In this document: piece by piece, positions 42,655-52,183 of the stretch
Position numbering within the stretch: the stretch's first letter is position 1
Layout: the number at the start of each line of letters is the position of its first letter
Assembly (NCBI GenBank): GCA_017390585.1
Contig: JAFPBB010000022.1
Coordinates: 1 to 58,992, forward strand
Direction: 5' to 3'
Source of the DNA: Tidjanibacter sp.
GTDB taxonomy: Bacteria > Bacteroidota > Bacteroidia > Bacteroidales > Rikenellaceae
DNA length: 58,992 nucleotides
Notes under the pieces: model-generated
Told to the model about the DNA's origin: nothing
The model's database searches: none
Seen by the model: the letters and a program-made list of their open reading frames with translations, nothing else
Made by a program: the position numbers and the translations under genes

Positions 42655-43460
42655 CGGAGATACAACGAAATCGCAGGGTGATGTCCATACTCAACGTCAC
42701 GCCAGACTCCTTCTTTGCCGCAAGCCGTGCCGAGGGGGAGCCGCAGGTGTGCAGTCGCGTGGAGCAGATGCTTCGCGAGGGTGCCGACATCATAGATGTG
42801 GGAGGTTGCTCCACCCGCCCCGGTGCAGCAGATGTCCCCACTTCGGAGGAGGTGAGGAGGGTGCTGGAGGGTGTGGAGGCCGTTCGCAAGGTGAGTGGAG
42901 ATGTGACTCTCTCGGTGGACACGTTCCATAGCGAGGTCGTGGAGGCTGTGGTTGAGCGCTTCGGGGAGGTGATAATCAACGACGTCACCGCGGGCGAAAG
43001 AGACAGCCGTATGGTGGAAATCGCTGCCCACTATAATCTTCCTATGGTGGTTATGCACTCGCGCGGCACGCCGCAGACTATGCAGCAGCTCACCGACTAT
43101 GTCGATGTGGTGGATGAGGTGCGCGACTACCTCCTTCGCCGTGCCGAGAAGCTCACTCGTGCGGGTGTGCGCGAGGTGATTCTCGACCCCGGAATAGGCT
43201 TTGCCAAGACCGAGGAACAGAACTTTGCGCTCCTGGAGGGGCTCGATAGAATAGCCGGAGAGGGATATGAGGTGCTTGCTGGCATATCGCGCAAGAGCTT
43301 TATGTGTCGCACGCTCGGCATTGCCCCCGAGGAGGCACTCGAGGCCACCACGGCGCTCCATTGGGCCTGCCTTGAGAGGGGTGCCACCATCCTTCGTGTC
43401 CACGACACCCTCGCTGCACGTCAAACAATCCGACTCTTCGAAAAACTCTACCGACTATGA
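42651..43460 (+). CDS. folP: dihydropteroate synthase
   Basis: FolP joins p-aminobenzoate to dihydropterin pyrophosphate in folate synthesis and is the sulfonamide target. The 269 residues show the pterin-binding motifs SILNVTPDSFF near residue 12, IIDVGGCSTRPGA near 45, LDPGIGFAKT near 182 and a final RVHD. It overlaps coaE at its start and the following ABC gene at its end by four bases each, making a tightly coupled block. Confidence 0.97.
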   Translation: MTEIQRNRRVMSILNVTPDSFFAASRAEGEPQVCSRVEQMLREGADIIDVGGCSTRPGAADVPTSEEVRRVLEGVEAVRKVSGDVTLSVDTFHSEVVEAVVERFGEVIINDVTAGERDSRMVEIAAHYNLPMVVMHSRGTPQTMQQLTDYVDVVDEVRDYLLRRAEKLTRAGVREVILDPGIGFAKTEEQNFALLEGLDRIAGEGYEVLAGISRKSFMCRTLGIAPEEALEATTALHWACLERGATILRVHDTLAARQTIRLFEKLYRL

Positions 43461-44140
43461 TTCATACCGACAGCAAATCTGCCATCATTGCCATCTCCGA
43501 CCTCCGCAAACACTACGGCAACCTCGAGGTCCTCAAGGGAGTTTCGCTCACCATCGATGAGGGTGAGATTGTTGCCATTGTGGGTCCGAGTGGCGCCGGT
43601 AAAACCACTCTCCTCCACGCCATTGGTGCTCTCTCTGAGTTCGATGGCGGAAGGGTTGTTGTGGACGGAGTGGATGTGGGCAGTCTCGATAGCGACGCCG
43701 CCGCCGATTTCAGGGGCAGCCGCATAGGACTCGTATTCCAATTCCACTACCTGCTGCCCGAATTTACAGCCTTTGAGAATGTCTGCATCCCCGGTTACAT
43801 TGCGGGTAGAGATAGGGGAGAGGTGGAGCGCAGGGCCAAGGAGTTGCTCCGGTTGGTGGGTCTCGAGGAGAGAATCGACCACAAGCCCTCCGAGCTTTCG
43901 GGTGGCGAGCAACAGAGGGTTGCCATCGCCAGGGCTCTGATCAATTCGCCCCGCATCCTGCTGGCCGACGAGCCTTCGGGCAACCTCGACAGCCACAATC
44001 GCACAGAGATCCACAACCTCTTTTTCCGCCTGAGGGACCAACTCGGCCTGACGGTGGTGGTGGTGACCCACGACGAGGGGCTGGCCGAGATGAGCGATAG
44101 GAAGATAAATATCGTCGACGGATTGATATCATCGCTCTAA
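43457..44140 (+). CDS. lolD: LolD/MacB-type ABC transporter ATP-binding protein
   Basis: This ATPase of 227 residues has a Walker A GPSGAGKT (about 43-50), Q-loop FQFHYLLPEF, signature LSGGEQQRVAIARAL and Walker B ILLADEPSGNLD, with a switch His in VVVTHD. The LLPEFTAFENVCIP segment is typical of LolD, the ATPase that extracts lipoproteins from the inner membrane. Its membrane partner (LolC/E) is not in the window. A MacB- or FtsE-like role cannot be excluded. It starts in an ATGA overlap with folP. Confidence 0.85.
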   Translation: MIHTDSKSAIIAISDLRKHYGNLEVLKGVSLTIDEGEIVAIVGPSGAGKTTLLHAIGALSEFDGGRVVVDGVDVGSLDSDAAADFRGSRIGLVFQFHYLLPEFTAFENVCIPGYIAGRDRGEVERRAKELLRLVGLEERIDHKPSELSGGEQQRVAIARALINSPRILLADEPSGNLDSHNRTEIHNLFFRLRDQLGLTVVVVTHDEGLAEMSDRKINIVDGLISSL

Positions 44141-44244
44141 TTCTCTCTTTCCTTGCACCTGGTGGAGGCGCCTACTGTGTGCAGTCATTTTATTTGCGTG
44201 GCTCCATCCCCACAATTTTACACTTCTAACCCCCATAAAAGCAC

Positions 44245-45021
44245 GTGAAACCCGAACTCAAAGATATGCTCGATGAGCTCTGGCTCCGCTATGATAATCC
44301 CGATTTCATCGAGCCCGACCCCATCTCCATCCCCCACTCATTCTCCTCGCAACTCGACCGCGAGGTGAGCGGACTCCTGGCCGCAACCATCGCCTGGGGC
44401 AACCGCAAGGCCATTGTTAAGAGTGCCAACCGTATGATGGACTACCTCGACAGGCGCCCCTATGAGTTTGTGATGGGGGCCTCCGAGAGAGAACTCCAAC
44501 TCCTCCAAAGCTATGTCCACCGCACCTTCAATGGTGCCGACCTCGACTGCTTCGTGAGGGCCATTCGCCACATCTGCACCCTCCACGGCTCCCTCGGTGA
44601 GTGGTTCCAGAGCGCCTATGAGCAGAGTGGCGATATGCGTAGGGTGATGGCCGATTTCCGCACCCTCTTCTTCACTCCGCCCCACCCACAGCGCAGCGAG
44701 AAACACCTCTCCTCGATTGAGAAGGGGGCCGCCTGCAAGCGACTCAATATGTATCTCCGCTGGATGGTGCGCCAAGACCCACACGGTGTCGACTTCGGCT
44801 ATTGGGGCCGTATCCCTGCCTCGGCACTCTATCTTCCCCTCGACCTCCACTCGGGCAATGTGGCTCGCGCACTCGGGTTGCTGGAGCGTAAGCAGAACGA
44901 TTGGAAGGCTGTGGAGGAGGTGATGATTGGGTTGCGAGAGGCCGACCCCAACGACCCCGTGAAATATGACTATGCACTCTTCGGAGTGGGTGTCAACGGA
45001 GCTATGAAGCAGTTTGATTAA
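44245..45021 (+). CDS. TIGR02757 (DUF2400) family protein
   Basis: This 258-residue protein matches the TIGR02757 family, a helix-rich family distantly related to helix-hairpin-helix DNA glycosylases. Visible features are SGLLAATIAWGNRKAIV near residue 43 and KRLNMYLRWMVR near 168. GRIPASALYLPLDLHSGNVARALGLL follows near 190, with YDYALFGVGV at the end. The frame starts at GTG 44245; the next ATG, six codons later, would drop little. Function is unknown. trmN6 follows after 17 bases, so these two form an operon. Confidence 0.85.
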   Translation: MKPELKDMLDELWLRYDNPDFIEPDPISIPHSFSSQLDREVSGLLAATIAWGNRKAIVKSANRMMDYLDRRPYEFVMGASERELQLLQSYVHRTFNGADLDCFVRAIRHICTLHGSLGEWFQSAYEQSGDMRRVMADFRTLFFTPPHPQRSEKHLSSIEKGAACKRLNMYLRWMVRQDPHGVDFGYWGRIPASALYLPLDLHSGNVARALGLLERKQNDWKAVEEVMIGLREADPNDPVKYDYALFGVGVNGAMKQFD

Positions 45022-45038
45022 CCGACCTAATTATCGCA

Positions 45039-45752
45039 ATGTCAGGGGGATTCCGATTCAAACAATTTGCCGTGGAGCAGGAGCGCTCCGCAATGAAGGT
45101 GGGCACAGATGGTGTGCTCCTCGGCGCGTGGGCTGCACTCGACCAATCCCATAGGCGTGTGCTCGACGTGGGCACGGGCACGGGACTCATTGCGCTGATG
45201 GCTGCCCAACGCACGGCCGAATGGGGTGCGAAGATTGTGGGCGTGGAGATTGAGCGAGAGAGCTACCTCGATGCGCAGGCCAATTGTGCCGCCTCGCCGT
45301 GGGCCGATAGGATTGAGCTCTTTTGTGGTCCCATTCAGGAGTTTGAGGCCGAGGAGCCCTTCGACCACATCCTCTCCAATCCTCCCTATTTTGTCAATTC
45401 GCTCACCTCGCCCAATCAAGCCCGCACCACTGCCCGACACACCACCTCACTCTCATTCGAACAGCTCGCCAGCGATGCCGAACGACTCCTTGCGCCCGAA
45501 GGAGTTCTCTCGGTGGTTCTCCCCACCGATGCGGTTGCCGATATGACTCTTGCCGCTGCCCGCAAGGGACTATTTTTGCGCCGTAGGCTCGATGTGAGTA
45601 GCAAGAGGGGCGGCAGGCCACTGCGAGCACTGCTCACCTATGGCCGCAAGGCTCTCCCCACGGAGGTGGAGCACCTCACCATCCACGAGCCCGACGGCTC
45701 CTACACCGAGCCCTATCGACTCCTCACCCGCGACTTCTATCTGAAGTTCTGA
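45039..45752 (+). CDS. trmN6: tRNA1(Val) (adenine(37)-N6)-methyltransferase
   Basis: This 237-residue SAM-dependent methyltransferase is related to E. coli YfiC/TrmN6. It opens FRFKQFAVEQERSAMKVGTDGVLLG, then shows the SAM loop LDVGTGTGLIAL near residue 42 and the catalytic NPPYF (Asn114-Phe118) typical of N6-adenine methylation. The expected product is m6A37 in tRNA-Val. It is the last gene of the DUF2400-trmN6 unit. Confidence 0.9.
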   Translation: MSGGFRFKQFAVEQERSAMKVGTDGVLLGAWAALDQSHRRVLDVGTGTGLIALMAAQRTAEWGAKIVGVEIERESYLDAQANCAASPWADRIELFCGPIQEFEAEEPFDHILSNPPYFVNSLTSPNQARTTARHTTSLSFEQLASDAERLLAPEGVLSVVLPTDAVADMTLAAARKGLFLRRRLDVSSKRGGRPLRALLTYGRKALPTEVEHLTIHEPDGSYTEPYRLLTRDFYLKF

Positions 45753-45850
45753 TTCTCAATTCTCTCCTCCCTATGGGGGTGTTCCGTAGGGCTCCAAAGT
45801 TAAGCGAATGTTACTTTTTGCGCGAGTTACTAAAAAAATTTAATAATAGT

Positions 45851-45881
45851 TTTGCTATTCGGTAGGAAGTTTGTACATTTG
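45851..45881 (+). promoter_or_regulatory. promoter of gapA (-33 TTTG, -7 TACATTTG)
   Basis: TTTG (45851-45854) and TACATTTG (45874-45881) have the exact 19-bp spacing. The leader is about 60 bases and AT-rich, fitting a highly expressed gene. Confidence 0.82.
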
Positions 45882-45923
45882 TAGGGTGAAGTAATACACA
45901 AGAAGCAGATAACAACAATATAA

Positions 45924-46958
<1,035 letters not shown>

Positions 46959-46979
46959 AAAAAGCACATCTCGCGGGTG

Positions 46980-47042
46980 AATTTTTCACCGCACTTCAGA
47001 TAACGGCTCCTCACTTGCGCCAAGCAAGCTGCGGGGCCGTTA
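46980..47042 (+). repeat. copy 1 of the post-gapA hairpin element, probable gapA terminator region
   Basis: The element ATTTTTCACC-GCACTT leads into an outer stem (TAACGGCTCC / GGGGCCGTTA, one G-U) and an inner stem CTTGC / GCAAG. A companion GGTGAA at 46976 can pair with TTCACC. About 120 bases later a diverged second copy occurs. Confidence 0.75.
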
Positions 47043-47102
47043 CTTCGTTTGGCAAAAAATTCCCTTCGCGATATGCGCTTTTTACCGTTCCCGAGTCTGG
47101 TA

Positions 47103-47164
47103 GATTTTTCACCACACTTCGATAAATCCCCTCCTCATTTGCGACAAGCAAACTGCGGAGTCCG
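47103..47164 (+). repeat. copy 2 of the post-gapA hairpin element
   Basis: GATTTTTCACC-ACACTT, then CTCC...GGAG as a reduced outer stem and TTTGC / GCAAA as the inner stem. The inner stem differs from copy 1 by a C-G to T-A exchange on both arms, a compensatory change. Confidence 0.75.
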
Positions 47165-47242
47165 CTTTCTTGTGCGCCTAAAATGCGCTCGCTTCTATGC
47201 TTTTTTCTTGCGACGGGAGAGTGCCCTTTTGAGGATGAATAG

Positions 47243-47283
47243 AGTAGGCCCCCACCTGATAGCCATCAAGTGGGGGCCTACTT
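47243..47283. terminator. terminator hairpin after the DUF4834-like gene
   Basis: AGTAGGCCCCCAC pairs with GTGGGGGCCTACT around CTGATAGCCATCAA. U-tracts are weak on both sides. Confidence 0.65.
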
Positions 47284-47302
47284 CTCATTTGCACCCTCTG
47301 GT

Positions 47303-47653
47303 CTACTCCTCCTTGAAGTCGACATACTCGCCCACATCCTCGTTGACGCGTTTGCGGGTGTCGGGTTTGGTGTGGAGGCGCACCTTACCCTCGTCGGGGT
47401 TGCGGGGACGGGTAGTGTTGTGGTAGCCACCGAAATTCCAACTGTAGCCTCGGAACTCCTCGCCCTGTTGCGCGGCCTCCTGCTGGGCTTTGCGGATTTT
47501 GTGGCGGAGAATGAGCGAACCGACAAGGCCGAGAAGGATGAAGAATCCGATGACGCTGAATATTACACTGAAGATGTCGCCGAGCGACACTGCTCCGGTG
47601 AGGAGGAGGAAGAGGAGAATGATCCAAATCCAAGTGCTTGCTGTGCTTCTCAT
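47303..47653 (-). CDS. small membrane protein, DUF4834-like
   Basis: This 116-residue protein starts MRSTASTWIWIILLFLLL and has two hydrophobic segments (about 9-20 and 28-50). A basic-charged cytoplasmic part follows (RHKIRKAQQEAAQQGEEF), with a Tyr/Trp/Gly stretch GYSWNFGGY and an acidic tail DVGEYVDF. It resembles short Bacteroidetes proteins labelled DUF4834, which have no known function; I am not certain of that family. I start at ATG 47653, not the longer frame. It follows the stringent-response gene by 57 bases in the same direction and is probably its operon partner. Confidence 0.7.
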   Translation of the reverse strand: MRSTASTWIWIILLFLLLTGAVSLGDIFSVIFSVIGFFILLGLVGSLILRHKIRKAQQEAAQQGEEFRGYSWNFGGYHNTTRPRNPDEGKVRLHTKPDTRKRVNEDVGEYVDFKEE

Positions 47654-47710
47654 TGCGTGGGGGTATTGTTTTACTTTTGTGTTGAGTGTGTTGCGTTGTG
47701 GGGGCACCCT

Positions 47711-49879
47711 CTATTTGTTGACTCTATATGCGCGTTTGACGCCGTCGATGCGGAGGATGTTGTGGGTGACCATATCGGCTATGTTGGAGGATTTGACCTC
47801 TATGCTCACGATGCCGCCGAGCGTGCCGTTGCGCTGGGGTGAGAGGGCTATGGAGCGTATGGCCACACCGAGGCTGCCGATGGTGTCGATGATGGTGCTG
47901 AGCATACCTGTGCGCTCCTCGGCTGTCACGCGGATGGAGGCGATGAAACTTCCCTTGCCCGTCTCGCCGCGCCAGCGTGCAGCGATGATGCGATAGGGGT
48001 ACATCTCCTTGAGTCGGCGCGCATTGGGACAATCGGTGCGGTGGATGGTCACACCCTTGTTGATGGTGGTGAAACCAAACACCTCGTCGCCGAAGATGGG
48101 GTTGCAGCATCGTGCTGTGTGCCACTCGAGTCCGTGGACCTCCTCCCCGAGAATGAGCTCCTCGGCAACCTTCTCCTCCTTCTTGGGGGGTGCGGGAGCT
48201 TTGGGCAGGGTGGGGGGCTGGGGGCTCTCCTCACCGGCGAGGTGGCGGCTTATGAGCTCCTTCACCACGGCCATATCTACCTTCTCGTCGACAATGTGGC
48301 CGTAGAGTTCCATGCCGGTGCGTAGCTTGTAGTGCTTGCAGAGTAGTGCCACGGCGTCGTCGATGCCGATGGTGAGTTTCCAATTCTTGAGCTTACGTTC
48401 CAACTCCTCACGGCCCAACTTGGCGAGCTTGCTCTCCTCTTCGCGCAGGAAGAGTTTGATGCGGCTGCGGGCCTTGCTTGTCACCACAATGTTGAGCCAA
48501 TCCGACTTGGGCTTTTGGTTTTTGGAGGTGAGGATGGTGACGATGTCGCCATTGTGGAGAGGCTCCTTGATGGGGACGTTGCGCTGGCCGATTTTGGCTC
48601 CCACGCAACTGCTGCCTATGGATGTGTGGATGTCGAAGGCGAAGTCGAGTACGGTGGCTCCCTCGGGGAGCTTGCGGATGTCACCCTTGGGGGTGAAGAC
48701 AAAGACCTCTCGGTTGGTGGCATAGGCGTCGAGTTTCTCGCACAGGTGCGACTTGTTGTCGCTCTCCTCAATGATTTCTCGGAGTTTGGCGAGCCACTCT
48801 TCGTGGCTAATGGAGCCGCCGCCTACACCCTTGTAGCGCCAATGGGCGGCAATACCTCTCTCGGCAACCTCATCCATTCGCTCCGTGCGAATCTGTATCT
48901 CCACCCACTCCCCAAAGGCCGAAACGGTGGTGTGCAACGACTCGTAGCCGTTGCTCTTGGGGATGGATATCCAGTCCCTCATACGCTCGGGATTGGGGGT
49001 GTAGTAGTCGGTGACTATCGAAAAGACGTTCCAGCAGTGCATCTTCTCCAACTCCTTGGGGCAGTCGATAATGATGCGGATGGCGAAGATGTCGAACACC
49101 TCCTCGAAGGCCACGCCTTGCTTCTGCATCTTGCGCCAGATGGAGTAGATGCTCTTGGTGCGGCTCTTGATGTGGTAGCGGATGCCGCTCTCCTTCATTC
49201 GCTTTTCGATGGGTGCGAGGGTGTCCGAGATGAGAGCCTCTCGCCTCTGTGCACTCTCTTCGAGTTTGCGTGAGATGGAGTCGTGCGCCTTGGGTTCGAG
49301 GTGTGCGAAGGATATCTCTTCGAGTTCGCTCTTGATGTTGTAGAGGCCGAGTTTGTGTGCAATTTGTGCGTAGAGGTTCATACTCTCCCAACACTTCCTG
49401 CGCTGCTTGTCGGCGGGGAAGATGTCGATGTTCCTCATCACCTCGAGCCTGTCGGCGAGCTTCAGGAGAATCACTCGCGGGTCGGCGGAGTAGGTGATAA
49501 TAAGGTTCCTGAAGTCCTCAATCTGGCTCTTGTCCGTCTTGGTGCGAATCTTGGATATGTCGTTCATTCCGAGGATGATACCCACGGGAGGCTCGCCAAA
49601 GAGGGTGTTGATTTCGGCGAGTGACACAAACTCCATACGGGCTGCATCGTGGAGGAGTGCGGCGATGACCGAGTTGCGACCCAAGCCCACCTCGCCTGCC
49701 ACAATCGAGGCTGTGGCTACGGAGTGGTCGAGGAGGGGAGAGCCGTCGTAGCGCTCCATTCCTTCGAGTGCCTTCTCTGCCATACGGAGTGCCTGCCCAA
49801 TCATCTCTTGGCTTTTGGGGCTGAAGAGCGTGGAGCAGAGTTGCAGGAAGGGTGCGTATCTATCTTCTTGGTGGACCAT
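47711..49879 (-). CDS. RelA/SpoT-family (p)ppGpp synthetase with degenerate hydrolase site
   Basis: This 722-residue long RSH protein has an N-terminal HD region (about 25-170), a synthetase domain (about 225-345), a TGS domain (about 388-450) and a C-terminal ACT domain (about 640-715). Synthetase motifs are intact: EEVFDIFAIRIII, NGYESLHTTV, EIQIRT and AERGIAAHWRYK. In the hydrolase domain His52 and His77-Asp78 remain, but the HDxxED motif reads HDAARM, with Arg81 and Met82 replacing the Glu-Asp pair. That predicts synthesis without hydrolysis (RelA-like). The AFEEVFD segment also resembles E. coli RelA. Confidence 0.9.
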   Translation of the reverse strand: MVHQEDRYAPFLQLCSTLFSPKSQEMIGQALRMAEKALEGMERYDGSPLLDHSVATASIVAGEVGLGRNSVIAALLHDAARMEFVSLAEINTLFGEPPVGIILGMNDISKIRTKTDKSQIEDFRNLIITYSADPRVILLKLADRLEVMRNIDIFPADKQRRKCWESMNLYAQIAHKLGLYNIKSELEEISFAHLEPKAHDSISRKLEESAQRREALISDTLAPIEKRMKESGIRYHIKSRTKSIYSIWRKMQKQGVAFEEVFDIFAIRIIIDCPKELEKMHCWNVFSIVTDYYTPNPERMRDWISIPKSNGYESLHTTVSAFGEWVEIQIRTERMDEVAERGIAAHWRYKGVGGGSISHEEWLAKLREIIEESDNKSHLCEKLDAYATNREVFVFTPKGDIRKLPEGATVLDFAFDIHTSIGSSCVGAKIGQRNVPIKEPLHNGDIVTILTSKNQKPKSDWLNIVVTSKARSRIKLFLREEESKLAKLGREELERKLKNWKLTIGIDDAVALLCKHYKLRTGMELYGHIVDEKVDMAVVKELISRHLAGEESPQPPTLPKAPAPPKKEEKVAEELILGEEVHGLEWHTARCCNPIFGDEVFGFTTINKGVTIHRTDCPNARRLKEMYPYRIIAARWRGETGKGSFIASIRVTAEERTGMLSTIIDTIGSLGVAIRSIALSPQRNGTLGGIVSIEVKSSNIADMVTHNILRIDGVKRAYRVNK

Positions 49880-49929
49880 AGTTGGAGTGAGTTGTTGTGG
49901 TTGTGGAAAACGTGTGAATCTCTATATGG

Positions 49930-49976
49930 AGAACGGCTGCGGAGTGACTAATATTGTCGACTCCGCAGCCGTTTTT
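49930..49976. terminator. hairpin between the M13 peptidase and rel, terminator-like
   Basis: AACGGCTGCGGAGTGAC pairs with GTCGACTCCGCAGCCGTT around TAATATT, with a T-run on the plus strand. It is just past the end of the leftward peptidase gene. Confidence 0.65.
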
Positions 49977-50018
49977 TCCTGTTGGATTCAGAGAGGGTCT
50001 TGCGGACCCTATGCGGAG

Positions 50019-52034
50019 CTACCAGATGATCACCCTATCCTCGCGTGCGCGATACATATCGCCCTCGGTGATGCCGAATGCCTCATACCAATCGGCGATG
50101 TTGGGCAGGGTGCCGTTTACTCTCCACTTACCGAGCGAGTGGGGGTCTACTTTGGTGAGCCTTACGATCTCCTGTGGACGGATGTTCTGTGCCCAGAGGG
50201 TTGCATAGGCGATGTAGAACCTCTGCTCGGCGGTGAAGCCGTCGATGGGCTGGGGCTTGTTCTCGCCCCACGAGTCGCGGAGTGCGGTCATAGCCACCCT
50301 CAGACCACCCTGGTCGGCGATGTTCTCACCGAGGGTGAAGGTGCCGTTGGCGTGGAGACCCTCCTCGTTGACCTCGATGGCGTCGAACTGCTCCACCAAG
50401 ACTTGGGCCCTCTTGTCGAAAGCCTCTGCATCCTCTTTGGTCCACCAATCGTTCAGGTTGCCATCCTTGTCATACTGGCGACCCTGGTCGTCGAAACCGT
50501 GGGTCATCTCGTGGCCAATGACAACACCGATGGCGCCATAGTTAACAGCGTCGTCGGCATCGGGGTTGAAGAATGGGGGCTGGAGAATAGCTGCGGGGAA
50601 GCAGATCTCGTTGGTGGTGGGGTTGTAGTAGGCATTGACGGTCTGGGGGCTCATAAGCCACTGTGCCTTGTCGACGGGTTGGCCGAGGTCGGCGAGGTTG
50701 TCGGCGGTGTGCCAAGCGCTGATGGCGCGGATGTTCTCGAGGTAGCTGAGTGCGGGGTCAATCTCGAGCGAAGCATACTCCTCCCAGCTCTCGGGGTAGC
50801 CGATTTTCACGGTGAAGGAGGCGAGTTTTTCCTGTGCTTTGACTTTGGTTGCGTCGCTCATCCAGTCGAGGGCGTCGATGTGTTTGCCGAGTGCGGTCTG
50901 GAGGTTGGCCACAATCTCAATCATCTTGGTCTTGTACTCCTGGGGGAAGTATTTCTCCACATATTTTTTGCCCACAGCCTCGGAGAGGTTGCCGTCGGCG
51001 GTGCTGAGTGCGCGTTTCCAGCGGGGACGCTCCTGCTCGCTACCGGAGAGGGTGCGGCCGTAGAAGTCGAAGTTGGTGGCGGTGAACTCGTCGGAGAGGT
51101 AGCTTGCGGCGCTACGAATCTCGTGGAAGATGAGGTAGTCCTTGATGGTGCGGAGATCCTCGGTGCCGATGAGTTTGTTGGCGCGTGCGAGTGCGGGACG
51201 CTGGCTTACGATAAGCTCCTCGGGCATCTCAAAGCCCATTGCGGCTGCATAGGCGTCCCAATCGATGTTTTTGAACTCGCGCTTGAGCTGCTTGAGGGTG
51301 AGCTTGTTGTAGTTTTTGTGGGGGTTGCGGCGCTCCACATTGGTGAAGTGCGACTCGGCGAGGCTCTTCTCAATGCGGAGTACGGACTCGGCGATGCGGG
51401 CTGCCTCCTCGGGAGTGTAGCCTGCAAGGGTGGTCACCTTCTTGATGTAGCTCTCATAGGCCTCGCGGATCTGGGCTGCGCTCTCGTCGAAGTAGTAGTC
51501 GCGGTCGCCGATGCCGATGCCTGCCTGACCGATGTAGAGCACGTTCACCGAAGTGTTCTTCTCATCGGCGCCCACGCCGCTGGCGAAGAAGGGGTTGGCA
51601 CTGGTGCGGTGGATGGAGCCGAGCAGGGAGCTGAGGCACTCGCGGCAGCAGAGCGACTCGATGCGCTCGAGGTAGGCTTTCAGGGGTGCGGCACCCTCGG
51701 CATTGAGACGTGTGCTGTCGAGACCGAGGCGATAGAGGTCGGCGAGCTTCTGCTCCACGGTGCCCTTCTCGGCTTCGGTTTTCTCAATCTCTGCGAAGAG
51801 CTCTTTGACTCTCAGTTCGTTGCTCTGGCGGAGCATATCGAAGGCGCCGAAGCGGGAGTACTCTGCGGTGAGGGGGTTGCGTTTCTGCCAACCTGCGGTG
51901 AAGTGCTCATAGAAGTCGTCGTTCAGGGCGTAGCTCTCGTCGAAGTTGTCGGGGTTGAGAGCGGGGGTCTTTTTCTGACCGCCACAGGAGGCGAGTGCTG
52001 CTGCGGCAAAGAGAATGATCATTGTGCGTTTCAT
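50019..52034 (-). CDS. pepO: M13 (neprilysin/PepO-like) zinc metallopeptidase, lipoprotein
   Basis: This protein of 671 residues has lipobox LASC (Cys17), so it is probably a lipidated envelope protease. Its C-terminal half holds the M13 active site: GHEMTHGFDDQG (HExxH near residue 506) and ENIADQGG (third zinc ligand near 567). The peptidase_M13_N domain fills the first part. M13 peptidases cut short peptides of limited length. I start at ATG 52034, after the -7 box. Its promoter overlaps that of the divergent outer-membrane gene. Confidence 0.94.
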   Translation of the reverse strand: MKRTMIILFAAAALASCGGQKKTPALNPDNFDESYALNDDFYEHFTAGWQKRNPLTAEYSRFGAFDMLRQSNELRVKELFAEIEKTEAEKGTVEQKLADLYRLGLDSTRLNAEGAAPLKAYLERIESLCCRECLSSLLGSIHRTSANPFFASGVGADEKNTSVNVLYIGQAGIGIGDRDYYFDESAAQIREAYESYIKKVTTLAGYTPEEAARIAESVLRIEKSLAESHFTNVERRNPHKNYNKLTLKQLKREFKNIDWDAYAAAMGFEMPEELIVSQRPALARANKLIGTEDLRTIKDYLIFHEIRSAASYLSDEFTATNFDFYGRTLSGSEQERPRWKRALSTADGNLSEAVGKKYVEKYFPQEYKTKMIEIVANLQTALGKHIDALDWMSDATKVKAQEKLASFTVKIGYPESWEEYASLEIDPALSYLENIRAISAWHTADNLADLGQPVDKAQWLMSPQTVNAYYNPTTNEICFPAAILQPPFFNPDADDAVNYGAIGVVIGHEMTHGFDDQGRQYDKDGNLNDWWTKEDAEAFDKRAQVLVEQFDAIEVNEEGLHANGTFTLGENIADQGGLRVAMTALRDSWGENKPQPIDGFTAEQRFYIAYATLWAQNIRPQEIVRLTKVDPHSLGKWRVNGTLPNIADWYEAFGITEGDMYRAREDRVIIW

Positions 52035-52122
52035 AGGTAAGTTATCGTTAATAATTAGTTTTGTTCCGAGTGTTGAAACACCGCCCCGAAAGGGGCTTGC
52101 CACCCATTTTAACAGTATGTAG

Positions 52123-52153
52123 CTTGCAAAGATAAACTTTTTTGTTATATTTG
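52123..52153 (+). promoter_or_regulatory. promoter of the outer-membrane/TSCPD pair (-33 CTTG, -7 TATATTTG)
   Basis: CTTG (52123-52126) and TATATTTG (52146-52153) are 19 bp apart, 30 bases before the start codon. The two divergent -7 boxes are 11 bp apart. Confidence 0.75.
52127..52134 (-). promoter_or_regulatory. -7 box TATCTTTG of pepO
   Basis: On the minus strand TATCTTTG lies about 92 bases before the start codon and falls directly beside the -33 TTG of the opposite promoter. Confidence 0.65.
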
Positions 52154-52183
52154 TAATAAGATAACTCTAAAACTACGGATGTT

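Larger units (their letters stand above)
46959..47302. other. intergenic region after gapA
   Basis: This 344-base stretch contains two diverged hairpin repeats, given separately, and a terminator near its right end. An open frame at 47049-47426 crosses into the opposite-strand gene and looks spurious. I see no supported gene here. Confidence 0.7.

Noticed and set aside
47049..47426. 125-codon open frame downstream of gapA
   Set aside because: It runs through the hairpin repeats and into the opposite-strand DUF4834-like gene, with basic low-information composition.
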